A stretch of 64,000 bases of DNA, from NCBI GenBank assembly GCA_036417435.1, contig CM070899.1:69601001-69665000 (forward strand). Direction: 5' to 3'. Made by a program: the position numbers and the translations under genes. Numbering within the stretch: position 1 is the stretch's first letter; every line of letters starts with the position of its first letter. Source of the stretch: Inia geoffrensis (lineage: Eukaryota; Chordata; Mammalia; Artiodactyla; Iniidae). Below, in pieces: positions 22,554 through 34,530 of this stretch. The notes below the pieces were generated by a model. That model saw nothing but the letters and a program-made list of their open reading frames with translations. It was not told the DNA's origin and ran no database searches.

Positions 22554-23990
22554 ATTTTCCTTTTTTTCCAAATGTAAATTTTCTCTCTGGTTATTTTTTA
22601 TTATGCTCATCTTTCTAAAAAGTATTTTCTATTAGGTGAGTCATTATCATACTTTCCTCCAGTTCTTTAAATGTGGTTTCCCTGAGTTCTTTGAACATGT
22701 TTGTAATAGCTACTTTGAAGCCATTGTTAAGTCCAATTTCTGGGCCCTCTCTCCCATCCTCTGCCCCACCAGAGACAGTTTCCATTGAATGCTTTTTTAT
22801 CCTGTGTATGCATCACACTTTCCTCTTTCTTTTCATGTCAAAATTATGGATTTTAACTAACATATTGTAGCAACTCTGTATTGTGACCCATCTCTTATCC
22901 TCCCCATCATAGTTATTGTTGTTGCTTTTGTTTGTTCAGTAACTTATCAGGATTAATACTCTAGAAACTGTCTTCCCTGAAGTATGCAGCTGCTTATGTC
23001 TCTGCTCAGTTTTAGTTTGTTTATTTTTATTTTTATTTTTAAGACTGGCCTCCTAGATGCCACATCTAAGACAGCATAGGTTAGTGGTCAGTGATAGTTC
23101 AGAGATTGTGTTTAAGCACCTTGAGCCAGTTAGACTTCTATCCTTTGCTGGTGAATCAAAGTGTGGGTTAAGTTCAAGCAATTAATAAGTTTCTTTCCCT
23201 GAGATGCTTTTATTCTCTCTGTGTGCAAGGTCTTCCACTCAGTCAGGTGAAAAGTAGATGCCTAAGGCTCAGACTCTTCTGTGTGTATACACCTTTGTAC
23301 ATACACGTAGCTTTTGAGCCACGAGGGGTACGTGAAAACCTCCTTTGTATCTTCCTAGTAAATTTCTGGCTGTTCTACCAATCTTGTTCATTATCCCAAT
23401 CTGTATTGCAACCTCAGGATAGCTGTAATGTTGTCCTTAAATGTTTGTTCATGATGAGATTGCTCTTGTTTTTGACAATAACTCTGGAAGTGGGTTTTCC
23501 ATGTTCTGCTCCAAATCAAGTCAGCCATCTGCTGTCAGTAAGACCCCTGGTTTTTCCCAGCCTTCCCCACCCTGGTAGAACTCCCTTGCCACAGAGTCAA
23601 GGGGAGAGGGGAGGAGGGGAGCAAGCTAAAAGGCCACAGACTCCCATTGTTCTTAGTAAGGGTTGGTTAGTTTTTCCTGAATAAATGCTTATCAGTTCAT
23701 TGTATGCCCTTGGCCAATTTCCACAGTCCTAAAATGGTTGTTTGGGGAAAATTTGCTAGGTGTATTACTGCTCTTCGGGAAAAGATTTGCTGAGTTTCTC
23801 ACTCCCCTATCATGAAAGTCTTCAGAGTTAATAATATTAACCTCACTTTAAGAATGTCCATAGGGCTTTCAACAAACACCCTGAAAACGTATATAATCTA
23901 TTATAAATAAAAAGAGAGATACATTAGGAGAAAAGATTCAGAGAATCCAAATTTTTCTCATTTATTCAGACTTCTCATGATGAGTAAATA
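22554..23990 (-). mobile_element. Old L1/HAL1-like remnant, right part
   Basis: Continues the old antisense L1 interrupted at 14,924: TTTGAACATGTTTGTAATAG and GTAGCAACTCTGTATTGTGA, then TTTGTTCAGTAACTTATCAG. The right boundary is a guess and no reading frame is kept. Confidence 0.55.
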
Positions 23991-24839
23991 AACTATCAGG
24001 AAATTAAATTTCCATTATATGTGAAATTGAAATGTCTCATTTAAAATTTTCACTCAATCTATTTCTCCCTCATTTAGGCTCTGAGTGTCTGAACATGACT
24101 CCCGTCACTCCAGTGGATAAAAACATTCCCTATCTCCACAATAAGGGATGAGTGGGTGTGGGTGGGACCCACATGAACCTTCAAACCCTTAACACTAACC
24201 TCAGCTAACAGCAGCATGCTGCTTGAGGAGAATGTTCCAAATTGTTTTTCGAAAGGGAAAGGGTTAGCACTAGTGGTAGCTATTTTACATGTTTTCCTCA
24301 GCACTTCCAGCATCTTTGCTCCATTGTTCCTTTGTTTTGACTTATTTTTCTTTCTCCCAACTCTGAACTTTTCTTGCAGGTTCAGAGAAAGAATTTTTTT
24401 TTAAATCTACTCAAAGGCTGAGTAACCCTCCTACTTGAACTCTTCTGATTCTTTCTTGCCTCTTTTCAGACAGAACGCAGCCCCCAATTAACCTTGCTCT
24501 GTTTGGTATCCACCAACAAATTACCTTTTGACTTAAAACAAATTCAGCTTCCCACCTCCAACAAAACCTAAACAAATCAGGTTGGGCCTTCCTTCTTCTA
24601 GCAGACATCTAATTACTGTCTTTTATTTCTCTGGAAAATTCCTCACTTCTTTTCCTTCGGCTCCTGTATTTATATTCCATGGAATAAAATGTTCATTTTG
24701 GTCATCAGTGAATCTCTTCTCACATGAGTCATCAGTGGCTTGAAACTCAAAATTGATGGATTTTCCCAAGATAGCATAGAGGTTAGAAACCCAAATGAAG
24801 AGACAGACTAACTTTGTCTTGAATTCTGGGTGACCATGA
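23991..24839. other. Intergenic DNA, no feature recognised
   Basis: Unique-looking sequence without a recognised gene or repeat. Confidence 0.4.
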
Positions 24840-24955
24840 AAGCATTGTAATCTCTTATAGGGGTATTTTGAGAGATTGAACAGGATAATGCCTATAAAAC
24901 TCTTTAGTGCATCCTTGATCTGAGACATCCATCAGTCGGTGATAATTATTATTCT
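24840..24955 (+). mobile_element. MIR 3' end-like fragment
   Basis: Weak similarity to the MIR tail: GAACAGGATAATGCC, then a run ending GGTGATAATTATTATTC. Low certainty. Confidence 0.35.
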
Positions 24956-24957
24956 TT

Positions 24958-25050
24958 AATCATTCAGCAACTATTTTTGACCACTTTCTATGTGCTGGGA
25001 ATATAGCAGATGAAAAGACGGATGTGGTTACTGCCCATATTCCCTCTAAC
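24958..25050 (-). mobile_element. L2 3' end relic
   Basis: CATTCAGCAACTATTTTTGA, TTCTATGTGCTGGGAATATA, then GCAGATGAAAAGACGGATGT. This is the antisense of the L2 end (ACTGCTGTATCCCCAG type). Confidence 0.6.
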
Positions 25051-25094
25051 TTCCATCTCTGGTGTCCTGCCTCCATTTGTTTTGATGGGCTACG

Positions 25095-25315
25095 GGAAAG
25101 GTCTGAATTCTGAAGCTTACGAAGCCTGGATCCAAATCCCAACTCCATTCCTTGTTTAGTGAATTTAGACAAGTTCCTCTAAAGTCTCTCTGTCTACTGG
25201 AAAGTAGAATGGCAATGATGTATGTTTCAGAGTGCAGGTGGGATAACTAAGATAAGTACTTATATTTCTTAGCCAAATGGCTGGCATATGTTACAGCTCA
25301 ACAGATGTTAACTTC
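25095..25315 (+). mobile_element. MIR SINE relic
   Basis: CCTGGATCCAAATCCCAACT, then GTGAATTTAGACAAGTTCCT, and a tail of TTAGCCAAATGGCTGGCATA, following the MIR order. Confidence 0.6.
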
Positions 25316-25800
25316 CTCCTCTCTCCTATCTCTGTCTGCATTTCCCAAGGTTTTATTATTTTTCTCTTCCAATATTTTCTTCTTTTGATATGACTTATTT
25401 GCATGAATTCAACTGTTAACTTTAGCTAACGTTCCCAAATCCATATTGACCATGTCAAACTCTCAACATTCCAGTTACATCTCTCTATAAATCTATAGAT
25501 AATCTCCATAATCTATATCTATCTAGAGGTTCCCACCCCATGAGTTAAATTCAACACATCTAAATATCACTATTATCAATTTACTTTCAAATCAGCTGCA
25601 ATGTAATGTTTTCTAAGTGAAATCTTCTCCTTCAGATTCCTCTCCGTATCATCTACTCTACACACCTCTGCTAGATTTACCATCCCCCAAATTGCTTTAA
25701 TCATTGTACTCATATGTTCTGAAATCTTCAGAGACTCTGCTGCCAGTTACCTACAAGATGAATTCAAATTACTTAGTGTTACAAAAGCTGTGGGATCTAA
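25316..25800. mobile_element. Possible L2-derived sequence
   Basis: CTTTAATCATTGTACTCATA, TCTTCAGAGACTCTGCTGCC, ACCTACAAGATGAATTCAAA resembles a common L2 segment. Weakly supported. Confidence 0.35.
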
Positions 25801-27440
25801 AAATTAATAAAGTACTATTCAGTAAGAATTCCATGTATTCCACAGATTTCTGAACCACATATATGAATGTCAGGGCTTAGACAGAAACAATTTTCACCTC
25901 TTTGAAGTTCATTTCTTGTTTCTATAGCAAGACAAGAAGCTGGGCAAGCTGACTTCTAACTTACCTTCTAATTCATAGATTTCATGAAAGCATGGTTTAA
26001 GTTGAATGTCAGTAAGATGTCAGTGATGCATATGTTTTCTAATTCTCTGAGAGCAAATTCTGTTTTGAAAGAGGAAAAGTCACATCCTTCCCTGGACCTC
26101 ATTTGTGTCATAGATTGTGTGTCTAGGGACTTTTGACAGTGACGGTTTCTTTAAATGAATCTGGGCTACCAGCTACTTTCCGTTGAAAAGTGTGAACATT
26201 TGCCTCAGAACTTCTTTCTGTACCTTGAATGAAATGGTAAGATTTTGAATTAAGATTTATTTTTTCTGGGCAATGAAAGGATCTTCATGTTTTATACTAT
26301 TTTTTAATAAACCTGAAACCCTTGGATCTTTTCCTTTTGAAATATTCAGCTTGTTTTGGTCTGAGAACTGAGGTTATGCTTTACTTGAGCTTTGGACACT
26401 TACTGATCTCAATTTTCAAGGAGATCCAAATAGATTATTTTTCTTTTCTCTCATAATTTTGTCTCCACCCTTGAAGGTAGATAACTGTCTCATATTGGTT
26501 GACTACTGCATTCCACTACCTTCCATAGAGACATGGGTTATTAGAAGCAAATACCTGAATGTGACCTATATATAGGTCTCCTGCAAAATCTCCAAAAAAC
26601 TGGGTTCATTGTGGGTGCTTTCAGCCCTCTAGATGGAGGCAGAGGAGCAAGAGGAATCACTTGAGGAAGGATAAAGAAGTAAGAATGAATTGAACCAAGG
26701 AAAACTCTTGATGAAGTAGAGGGTTAATATGGAGGTAGATCCAGGAAATAACATTGCCCAGGTTAATTAGAGCAATACTAACAAAGGCCTCAAAAACTAG
26801 GAAGAAGAATTCACGCTTTGTCCCAAAGTATACAGGAAGCTATTGGTAATTTTGTCAAGGGGAATTGTGGAATCCCTATTTTACACTTAAGAAAGTAAAA
26901 TAAAAATTTTGCTTGGGGTCCAAGAATTTAAATATTAAGTCATGCTTATGTTCATAATAAGATTAAAAGGCTTTTTTTAAAAAAAAATAAGTAATACGAG
27001 CAGAGTCTAAAATTAAACTGACTACACTTTCATTACTCCCTTTCGAAGACAGAGTACTCTTTTTCCATCAGATGTGAATTTTTTCTTCATTCTTAATTTC
27101 CTCTATTCAGGCACGCAGATAATCTAAGAACATCTCAGAGGAGATAGTGACTTGAAGTATGCTCTGTAGGCAAAACTGTAGAATAAGCCACACTTGGACA
27201 TCATAAAACTGTGGCTTGTGTACATAGAGAAATAATCATTAGAGCCAATTATCTTTAGACAGACTGATATTTCAAATTCTAATTACAAAGTTTTAGCCTC
27301 ATTAACACATGTGTTTCATTTTGCAACTTGGTTTCATTTTGCAACCACATTTTATTGTTACAATTCATTAAAAATGTGAAAAATGAAGATGATCATAAAC
27401 TTCATCATATAAGCAAAAGAAAACAATAGTGCCTGGGTAA
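25801..27440. other. Intergenic DNA, no clear feature
   Basis: No gene seen. 26,640-26,880 is purine-rich and may be L2-derived, but I cannot place it. Confidence 0.4.
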
Positions 27441-27449
27441 TGATATAGC

Positions 27450-27620
27450 AACACTTTATATTTGTGTAGCGGCTTCCTTTTAAGGAGCTCAAAGCATTTC
27501 ACAAACATTATCTCATTAATCCTACAAGTACAACAATACAAAATAATTTTTTAGAACTCTAAGCTAGGGAAATTGATGCATTAAAATGGCTACAGTTTTC
27601 TTCCAGTGTCACACATTGAA
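27450..27620. mobile_element. Ancient SINE/L2-like relic
   Basis: AACACTTTATATTTGTGTAG, then AGCATTTCACAAACATTATC and CATTAATCCTACAAG resemble common mammalian tRNA/CR1-type relics. The family is uncertain. Confidence 0.4.
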
Positions 27621-27654
27621 TTATGAACAAATGAAGTAAGATATTCAGATTCAT

Positions 27655-27770
27655 TTATTATTATTTTAAAGTTTACATACGGTAAAATTGACTTTTTTTT
27701 TTTTTTGGTCTACGCCTCTGTGAGTTTTCACACATACAGATTAATGTAACTACCAAAACAAAAACACTGA
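27655..27770. mobile_element. L1-derived 3' region-like segment
   Basis: TTACATACGGTAAAATTGAC, then a T run and GTGAGTTTTCACACATACAG, a recurring L1M-like wording. Orientation and subfamily are not certain. Confidence 0.4.
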
Positions 27771-27955
27771 TTGGAAGATACATGCACCCCAATGTTTATA
27801 GCAGCGCTGTTTACAATAGATAAGATATGGAAGCAACCCAAGTGTCCATCAACAGATGAATGGATAAAGAAAATGATCTGTAAAAATAGTAAATCATTAT
27901 GCTGTACACCTGAAACGAATAATATTGTAAATCAACTATACTTCAACACAAAAAA
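27771..27955 (+). mobile_element. L1 3' end fragment with internal deletion
   Basis: Encodes [20 protein letters not shown], then CPSTDEWIKK, which matches the ORF2 C-terminal region in the young L1 of this window. It then jumps to 3'-end wording TGTACACCTGAAACGAATAA and an A run. It is in the opposite orientation to the old L1 that follows. Confidence 0.75.
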
Positions 27956-29681
27956 AAGTATGTTTTTTAATTTCCAAGTATTTGGAGATTTTTCAGTTAT
28001 CTTTCTGTTATTGATTTCTAGTTTAATTCCCTAATGATCAGACAATATACTTTGTATGATTCAATTCCCTTGAATTTGTTAAGATGTTTTTATAACCAAG
28101 AGATGGCCAATTTTGAGAATGTTCCATTTGTACTTCAAAAGAATATGTATTCTGCTGTTGTTGGGTGGAGTGTCCTACAAATGTCAACTAAATCCAGTTG
28201 ATTGATGATTTTGTTCAGTTCTTCTATATCATTCTGGTTAGTGGTTAGTGGTTGCATGGTACATGTTTTTCCATCCTTTGGAAAGGATGGAAAAGATGTA
28301 TATAGAGAGAGTTTCTTGTAGATACCATGTAGCTGGGTCTGGAATTTTAAAAATTCATTGTGAAAACCTTGGTTTTTAATTGGTGTGTTCAGACAATTTA
28401 AATTAATTATAATTATTGATATTTTTGGATTTAGGCTACAATGATATCATGTTTTCCTATTCGTTGCTTTTGTTTTTTCATTCACTTTCCTGCCTTCTAT
28501 TGAATTATTAGAATATTTATGTTTTAGTATTCCATTTTAGTTTGTATGTTGAGTATTTTACTATATCTCTTTGTAATTTTTTATTATTGGTTGATCTAAG
28601 GATTAAAATATACCTAGTTAACTTTTTACAGTGCACTTAGAATTAATATTTTACACTTCAAGTGGAATATTGGAACTTTACTACCTTATAGGTCCTTTTA
28701 CCTTCCCCTCTTTATATTGTAGTTGTAATATGTCTTATATCTACATATACTGAAAACCCTATCAGACTGTTATAATATTTGCTTTTAATCATCATACATA
28801 ATTTAAAAAGCTAAGAGGAGATATTTGTCTGTTACGTTTACCCTAACGTTTACTGTTTCTGTTCCTCTTCCTTCATTGCTGACATTCCAAGTTGCCCTGC
28901 AGTGACATTTTTATTTAATCTGGATAATTTGGCCTTTTTTTAAGAGTATTGCTGCTGGCAAGAAATTCTCTAGTTTTCCTTCATCTGAGAGTATCTATTT
29001 TTCCTCCATTCCTGAAGGATAATTTCACTGGATAAAGAATTCTCAGTTGACAGTTTTCTTTCAGCACTTTAAAAATGCCCTACTGCTTTCAGACTACCGC
29101 TCTCTGGATTTTGATAAGAAATCTGCTGCCATTCAAATTGTCTCTGTATATGCATGCAATGTTTCATTTGGCAGGGGTGCTTTCAAGATGTGTTGCTTGT
29201 CACTTGTTTTCAGGAGTTCGATTAGGGTGTTTCTGGGCATGGATTTCTTTGCATTCATCCTATTTGGGTTTCACTGAGCATCATAAATCTCTAAGTTCAT
29301 GTCTTCGGTCAGATTTGTAAAGTATTCAGTCATTATTTCTTAAAACAGTTTTTCTTAACCATACTCCTTCTATTATCCTTCTGGGACGTCAGTGATATTG
29401 AACAACATTTTGGTATTGTCTCACAGATCCCCAAAACTCTGTTCATTTTTTTTTCAATCTTTTTTTAGATTGGATACTTTCTATTGATCTATGTTCACAT
29501 TTACTGACTCTTTCCTGTTTCATCTCCATTTAGTTCTTGAATCCATCCAGTGAGTTTTTAGTTTTTGTTGTTGTGTTTTTCAGGTCAAAAGTTTGCCTTT
29601 TGTCCTGTTTTTATGTCTTCTATTATTCTGTTGAGACTTTCTGTCTTTCCATTCATTTCAGGAGTGTTTGGCATTACTTTT

Positions 29682-29880
29682 TTGTGTGTGTGGTACGCGG
29701 GCCTCTTACTGTCGTGGCCTCTCCCCTTGCGGAGCACAGGCTCCGGACCCACAGGCTCAGCGGCCATGGCTCACAGGCCCAGCCACTCCACGGCATGTAG
29801 GATCTTCCCGGACCAGGGCACAAACCGCGTCCCCTGCATCGGCAGGCGGACTCTCAACCACTGCGCCACCAGGGAAGCCC
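29682..29880 (-). mobile_element. CHR-2 type tRNA-derived SINE
   Basis: An antisense copy with a short tail interrupted by (TG)n, then GTGGTACGCGGGCCTCTTAC, ending CCACCAGGGAAGCCC. The duplication GGCATTAC is at 29670-29677 and 29881-29888. Confidence 0.95.
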
Positions 29881-30558
29881 GGCATTACGTTTTGGAATAC
29901 AATTAAAATATCTACTTTAAAGTCTTCCTCTGATAATTCTTACCTTTTTGCCATCTCAGTTTTGGTGCCTGTTGATTGCCATTTTTCTTGTGTGATATTG
30001 AGATTTTATTTTTCTCTGTAAGTTAAGTGATTTTACGATTTTATCCTGAACATTTTCAATATTATGATTTTGTTTAAATCTTATGAAGAATATTGCTTGT
30101 GTGTGTGTTTTTTTTTTTTTTTTAGTAGTTATTGATCCTGTTAGATTCAGGCTACAAATTTCTAGTTGCTGTCTGCGGGCTGTAATTTCAAAGTCAGTGC
30201 AGTTTTTGAAGCCTTTACAAAATGTGCTATCTAAACCTGTCTTTTGTGCATTCCACCCAGTAGCAGTCTAGCATCTGGAAAATGGTTACCCCACAATTTA
30301 GTTCTGAAAGTCTTTGTTATGCTGATTAGAGTCAGATTTAAGTGTGCACAACTTGTGACTGACCCCAAGGGTTCATATATAACTTTCTGGAATTATTTTC
30401 CTGAGCTGCCTCCTCTCTGTGATGTCCCTGACTCCTCTGTCTCACAGGAGCACCTTTCATGGTCCTTTGGCTAAAATGCCAGGGCTTTAGATTCCCCACA
30501 CTGCTGCCTAATTACTATGACTGTGTCCATCTCCCAGGCCAACCAGCAAGAGAATGTA

Positions 30559-30624
30559 TTGGGTTGGCCAGAAAGTTTGTGTGAGTTTTCCCGTAACATC
30601 TTACAGACTTTTTGGCCAATCCAA
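30559..30624. mobile_element. Mariner-type MITE (66 bp)
   Basis: Terminal inverted repeats TTGGGTTGGCCAGAAAGT and ACTTTTTGGCCAATCCAA, flanked by TA dinucleotides at 30557-30558 and 30625-30626. It resembles the short MADE-like/bovine mariner elements with GGTTGGCCAAAAAGT ends. Confidence 0.88.
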
Positions 30625-31324
30625 TACAAAGATAAAGAAACAATGGGGCTACACTCTTGGGACCAGAGTTCCTGTGGTCAAAAAAAAAATGTTACTTCAT
30701 TTGAGTTTTAGGTACCTGCCTGACAGTCACTGCCATTGCTGTCACTGCTCATTCAGGATTGTCTGGGGGCTAGGATGAAAGACAACAGAAAAAAAAAACA
30801 CAAAAAGAGGATTTTCTCCAACTTTCTCTGACCCTAGGGAACCCCTTTCCTGCTTAGTGGCCAGAAAATAGCTTCTCTTGGCAGTGTTTCTATTAACATT
30901 CAATGCATAGTCCCAGGTTTTTAGGCTCTTTGAGTTTTCATTGCCAAGAGCTACTAGAGAAGAACAAAAAATGCAAAACTCATCACTGATTTGGTGCTAC
31001 ATCAAGTTTTGGTTTCTTTCCCCAACCTGCCTACTACCATTTACTTTTCAGAGTCCTCAAATAGCTGCTGTATGTATTATGTCCAGGGTTTTTAGTTGCA
31101 TTTGGAGGAAGAAGTAGGATGTTATGTGTTTATTCCATCTTGATTGGAACCAGAAACCATGGTTTAGATTTCTTGAGCCCTAGTCGTCAAGCCAATCTTG
31201 AAAGTATGCTTTAGTCTGGAGCCTAAAACAAATGTCCAAACAATAATAGTATGTGAGATTTAAGCAACAAAGGTGCCCAAAATTCAAGCGTTTCATTTAA
31301 AACTATGAGGGTTATGTGATAGGT

Positions 31325-31465
31325 GTTTTATGTATTTTTACTTTACAGATAGGGGACTGAGGTACAAGGATATTGAGTAACTTACCCAAGGTCACACAGT
31401 TAATAACTGTTGGGGGTCAGGATTTGAATCCAGGTAATCTGGCTCCAGACACCAAGCTCTTAATC
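31325..31465 (-). mobile_element. MIR SINE relic
   Basis: TTTACAGATAGGGGACTGAG, then AACTTACCCAAGGTCACACA, TGAATCCAGG and CTGGCTCCAGACACCAAGCT, the antisense MIR core. Confidence 0.85.
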
Positions 31466-33070
31466 ATAAACATATGTGCTTAGTTGTCTATTTATATTTT
31501 CTTTTTTTGTTTTGTTTGTCAGTGCATATGATATTGTGCATTTTGGGGAGAACATTAAGTGTAATTGCTATAGCTACAAGCTTAACTTATTTTATTCTAA
31601 GTTTGGAAAGGAGTGAAGATTAGTTGACAAAGAGGTGATATTACCACTTCTCCAAAGGGGTGAGGAAAAATTGGAGGGATCAAAATAATTTTAAAGTCCC
31701 ACTGATAGATGTGTATCAGCTGGATTTATTCATACAGTCCCTTTCCCCTCAGACTTTTAAACTCTAATATTAAATGAAAGGGCATATGGAGGGTAGGCAG
31801 TTTCCACAAGAATCAGGTCTTGCTGGAAAAAAAAAAAAAAGTTTTTAAATTAAAACAATCAATAGGTTTCAGTTATTCATAAATCTAAAACCCCAACCAA
31901 AGCACTAACATAGTGCTACAAGAACTAAAATCTGTGGAATAAGGCTGATCTTGGACCACCACAAGGTGAGTACAGAGATTGAAAGCAAGTGTTTAGGAAT
32001 TTTTATGGCAATTTGATAGAGTAATTTTATGTTGTTGAATATAATAATTAAAAAGTCGACTAATATTTTATTGTCTTTGTTTTTATTTTATTGTAGTAAT
32101 TGATTTTTACAATATTTTCCAGAAGTATAACTATGCAATGGATTGGGAATTAAAACCAAAAAATGAAAAACTGATTCTTTACCATAACCAGTTCGAGAAG
32201 TGCTGCACTAAAGCGCAGTGATTGCCTTCTAATTTTAAAAGAAACAATGGCAAAATGAATTCAAACACAGGGTTGCTGACAGAATTTTCTTTCTTCAGTG
32301 ATTCTTAACATTTCTAAAAAGTATGTCTGGCATTTTAAATAAAGTTGTGTTCGTTATTAAGAGACAGAGGCCTGGAGAAAGGTCCCAAGAGTTGATTTCC
32401 AATCTGTCTGAAGGGTTAGCCCCTACACTCCTGTTATGAAGAGCCCCAAAGCTGCTGCTGCAGGGGGAACCCACTGACACCAGGTCCCAGCCTGGTGTTT
32501 CTCAGGGGGTTGGAGGCCCTCTCGGAGACATAGCACTGTAGTCTCAACCCTTGCAAGGTAAAAGGGAATGAAGACAAAAGAGAAGGAAGTGGAGGCACGT
32601 GCATCCCAGTACATGTTCACTATTTTCCTTATTACTCAAACTTGGTGAGTGACAAACAGCTCCTACTCCTTTAATCTAATCTGTACAATTAACAGGCTAC
32701 TAATATTTTCTGACAAGCGTGCTACATAAACATCCATGCCTAGTTAAAAATGACAACCAACTTCTCTGGAGGTTCCCTATGTATCTAGAAGTAGATCTTA
32801 GTGTAAGGTAATGTATTGCAACACACACTAAACGTGTTCTTAGAGAAAAGAACTGTTACGGGTGTGGAGATTGTGTTCCTTATGATAAAGTTTTACAACA
32901 ACATTTCATCAGAGAAACCCTGTCTTAATTTGTTCAAGACGTTTTTCTTTTTTTCACTCTAATCGATCCAAACCTTAGTATTCTTTAAAAAAAAAAAAAA
33001 AGTATTTACAGAATTGGAAAATTGGGATGTATAAATGTCTCAATTTGTTCTAACAAAAATACTAAGAATC
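31466..33070. other. Intergenic DNA, no feature recognised
   Basis: About 1.6 kb of unique-looking sequence with two poly(A) runs. 32,340-32,640 is more GC-rich than its surroundings. No gene supported. Confidence 0.4.
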
Positions 33071-33085
33071 AAAATACAAAAAAGA

Positions 33086-33296
33086 GGGCTTCCCTGGTGG
33101 CGCTGTGGTTGAGAGTCCGCCTGTCGATGCAGGGGACACGGGTTTGTGCCCCGGTCTGGGAAGATCCCACATGCCGCGGAGCGGCTGGGCCCGTGAGCCA
33201 TGGCCGCTGAGCCAGCGCGTCTGGAGCCTGTGCTCCGCGATGGGAGAGGCCGCGACAGTGAGAGGCCCGCGTACCGCAAAAAAAAAAAAAAAAAAA
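33086..33296 (+). mobile_element. CHR-2 type tRNA-derived SINE
   Basis: Sense copy starting GGGCTTCCCTGGTGGCGCTG and ending GCGTACCGC plus an A tail. The flank AAAATACAAAAAAGA (33071-33085) is repeated after the tail from about 33,293. Confidence 0.96.
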
Positions 33297-33669
33297 TACA
33301 AAAAAGAAAAATAAATCATTAGTTATATATATAATGTTCTATGAACTAGTCCATCAATGTTGGTTTATAGCCTTCAGGTATCAGTTGCCTCAGTATCTTC
33401 AAGTCTTTCAGTCTACTTGAGGCACTCGAGCCTGTAAAAATTTAATGTTCTTTGTAAGATAGGAAACACAATGTTTCCTGGAAATTCTTGGGTTACTCTG
33501 ATGTTTCTCTCAGTGTGACATCTCTATCTGCTTGAATAAATATTTTTGACCTCCCTGTGTTTTCTCTAGTCTGCATTTACCTAAATGTAAATGGAATATA
33601 GCCTTTAACTTCTCCAGATTATCACTTCCATGAGGCACCTGCATGTTGTAAACCTTTCCTGAAGACTGG

Positions 33670-33785
33670 GGTTCACAATAGTTCCTACTTCATAGAACTA
33701 TTAAAAGCATAAAGTGAAGTTATGAAAGTAAACTACCTCGTATACGGTAAGCATCTAATAAATGTTGGTTGTTATTATTTGTTTA
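33670..33785 (+). mobile_element. MIR 3' end relic
   Basis: TAGTTCCTACTTCATAGAAC, then a tail TAAGCATCTAATAAATGTTG, GTTGTTATTATT, following the MIR/L2 3' end. Confidence 0.65.
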
Positions 33786-34369
33786 GGGATAATGGTGTGG
33801 AGCTACATCACAGTAGATAGAATGAAATGAAATATTAGACACCCCTGTTCTCTTTGAAATTCCTTTAGCCTGTTCAACCATGGGCATTTCTCACTAGGTC
33901 AAACTGGCTTCTATAACATACTTATTACTATTTCAATCTAGCTGTCCGTATCTCAATTCTAGTTACTTTCCTTAAGCAGAGGAACTGAGCGTGCTCTCGT
34001 TCTCTTGCTCTCACTTGTCTCATGACACCCCTGTCCTATGGTGTGGTGGAGAGGAGAGAGGATTGGGGTCAGATATGGGACAAGGAATCATTTGATAGAC
34101 CCTTTCATCTTCCAAACTCAAGTGACCCATCAAGGAGGAGTTGTTCCACTACCCTAACAGCTGAAGGTCAGATAGGGTAATCAATTATGAAATTAAAGGT
34201 TAAACTAGCTCTCAAATTATTATTTGACTTTACCCAAAACTGTTTCCAGTAATGAATCCATCACTGAAGCAAGGAGAGTTTGATACTGTGGAAGATTACT
34301 CTTAGACAACTAATATCAAATATTTCTCCACATTTAATCTTCTAATAAGTGTCTAATGTGTCTTATATG
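33786..34369. other. Intergenic DNA, no feature recognised
   Basis: No gene or clear repeat seen. Confidence 0.4.
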
Positions 34370-34530
34370 TTTCATTGAATGTAGTGCCTATTCTAATCCA
34401 GAATGGTCTCATCTTTAGACCTCTAGCTTAATTACATCTGCAAAGAATGTTTTTCCAAATAAGGCCACATCCACAGACTTGAGGAGTCAGAATATAGACA
34501 CATCTTTCTGAGACCACAAGTCAAACAACG
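34370..34530. mobile_element. Ancient interspersed repeat (family unassigned)
   Basis: TCCAGAATGGTCTCATCTTT, TAATTACATCTGCAAAGAAT, TTTCCAAATAAGGCCACATC is a recurrent mammalian repeat phrase. I cannot name the family safely. Confidence 0.5.

Larger units (their letters stand above)
27961..31160 (-). mobile_element. Old L1 remnant (5' half, antisense)
   Basis: From the endonuclease part of ORF2 (TTCTGCTGTTGTTGGGTGGA near 28,152) through ORF1-like sequence (TGAAGGATAATTTCACTGGA near 29,013) to the typical 5' end TTCCATCTTGATTGGAACCA near 31,150. Heavily mutated. It is interrupted by a CHR-2 SINE and a mariner MITE. Confidence 0.75.

Noticed and set aside
26566..26577. SRF CArG box in CCTATATATAGG
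   Set aside because: The AT core is 8 rather than 6 bases long, so it does not fit CC(A/T)6GG.
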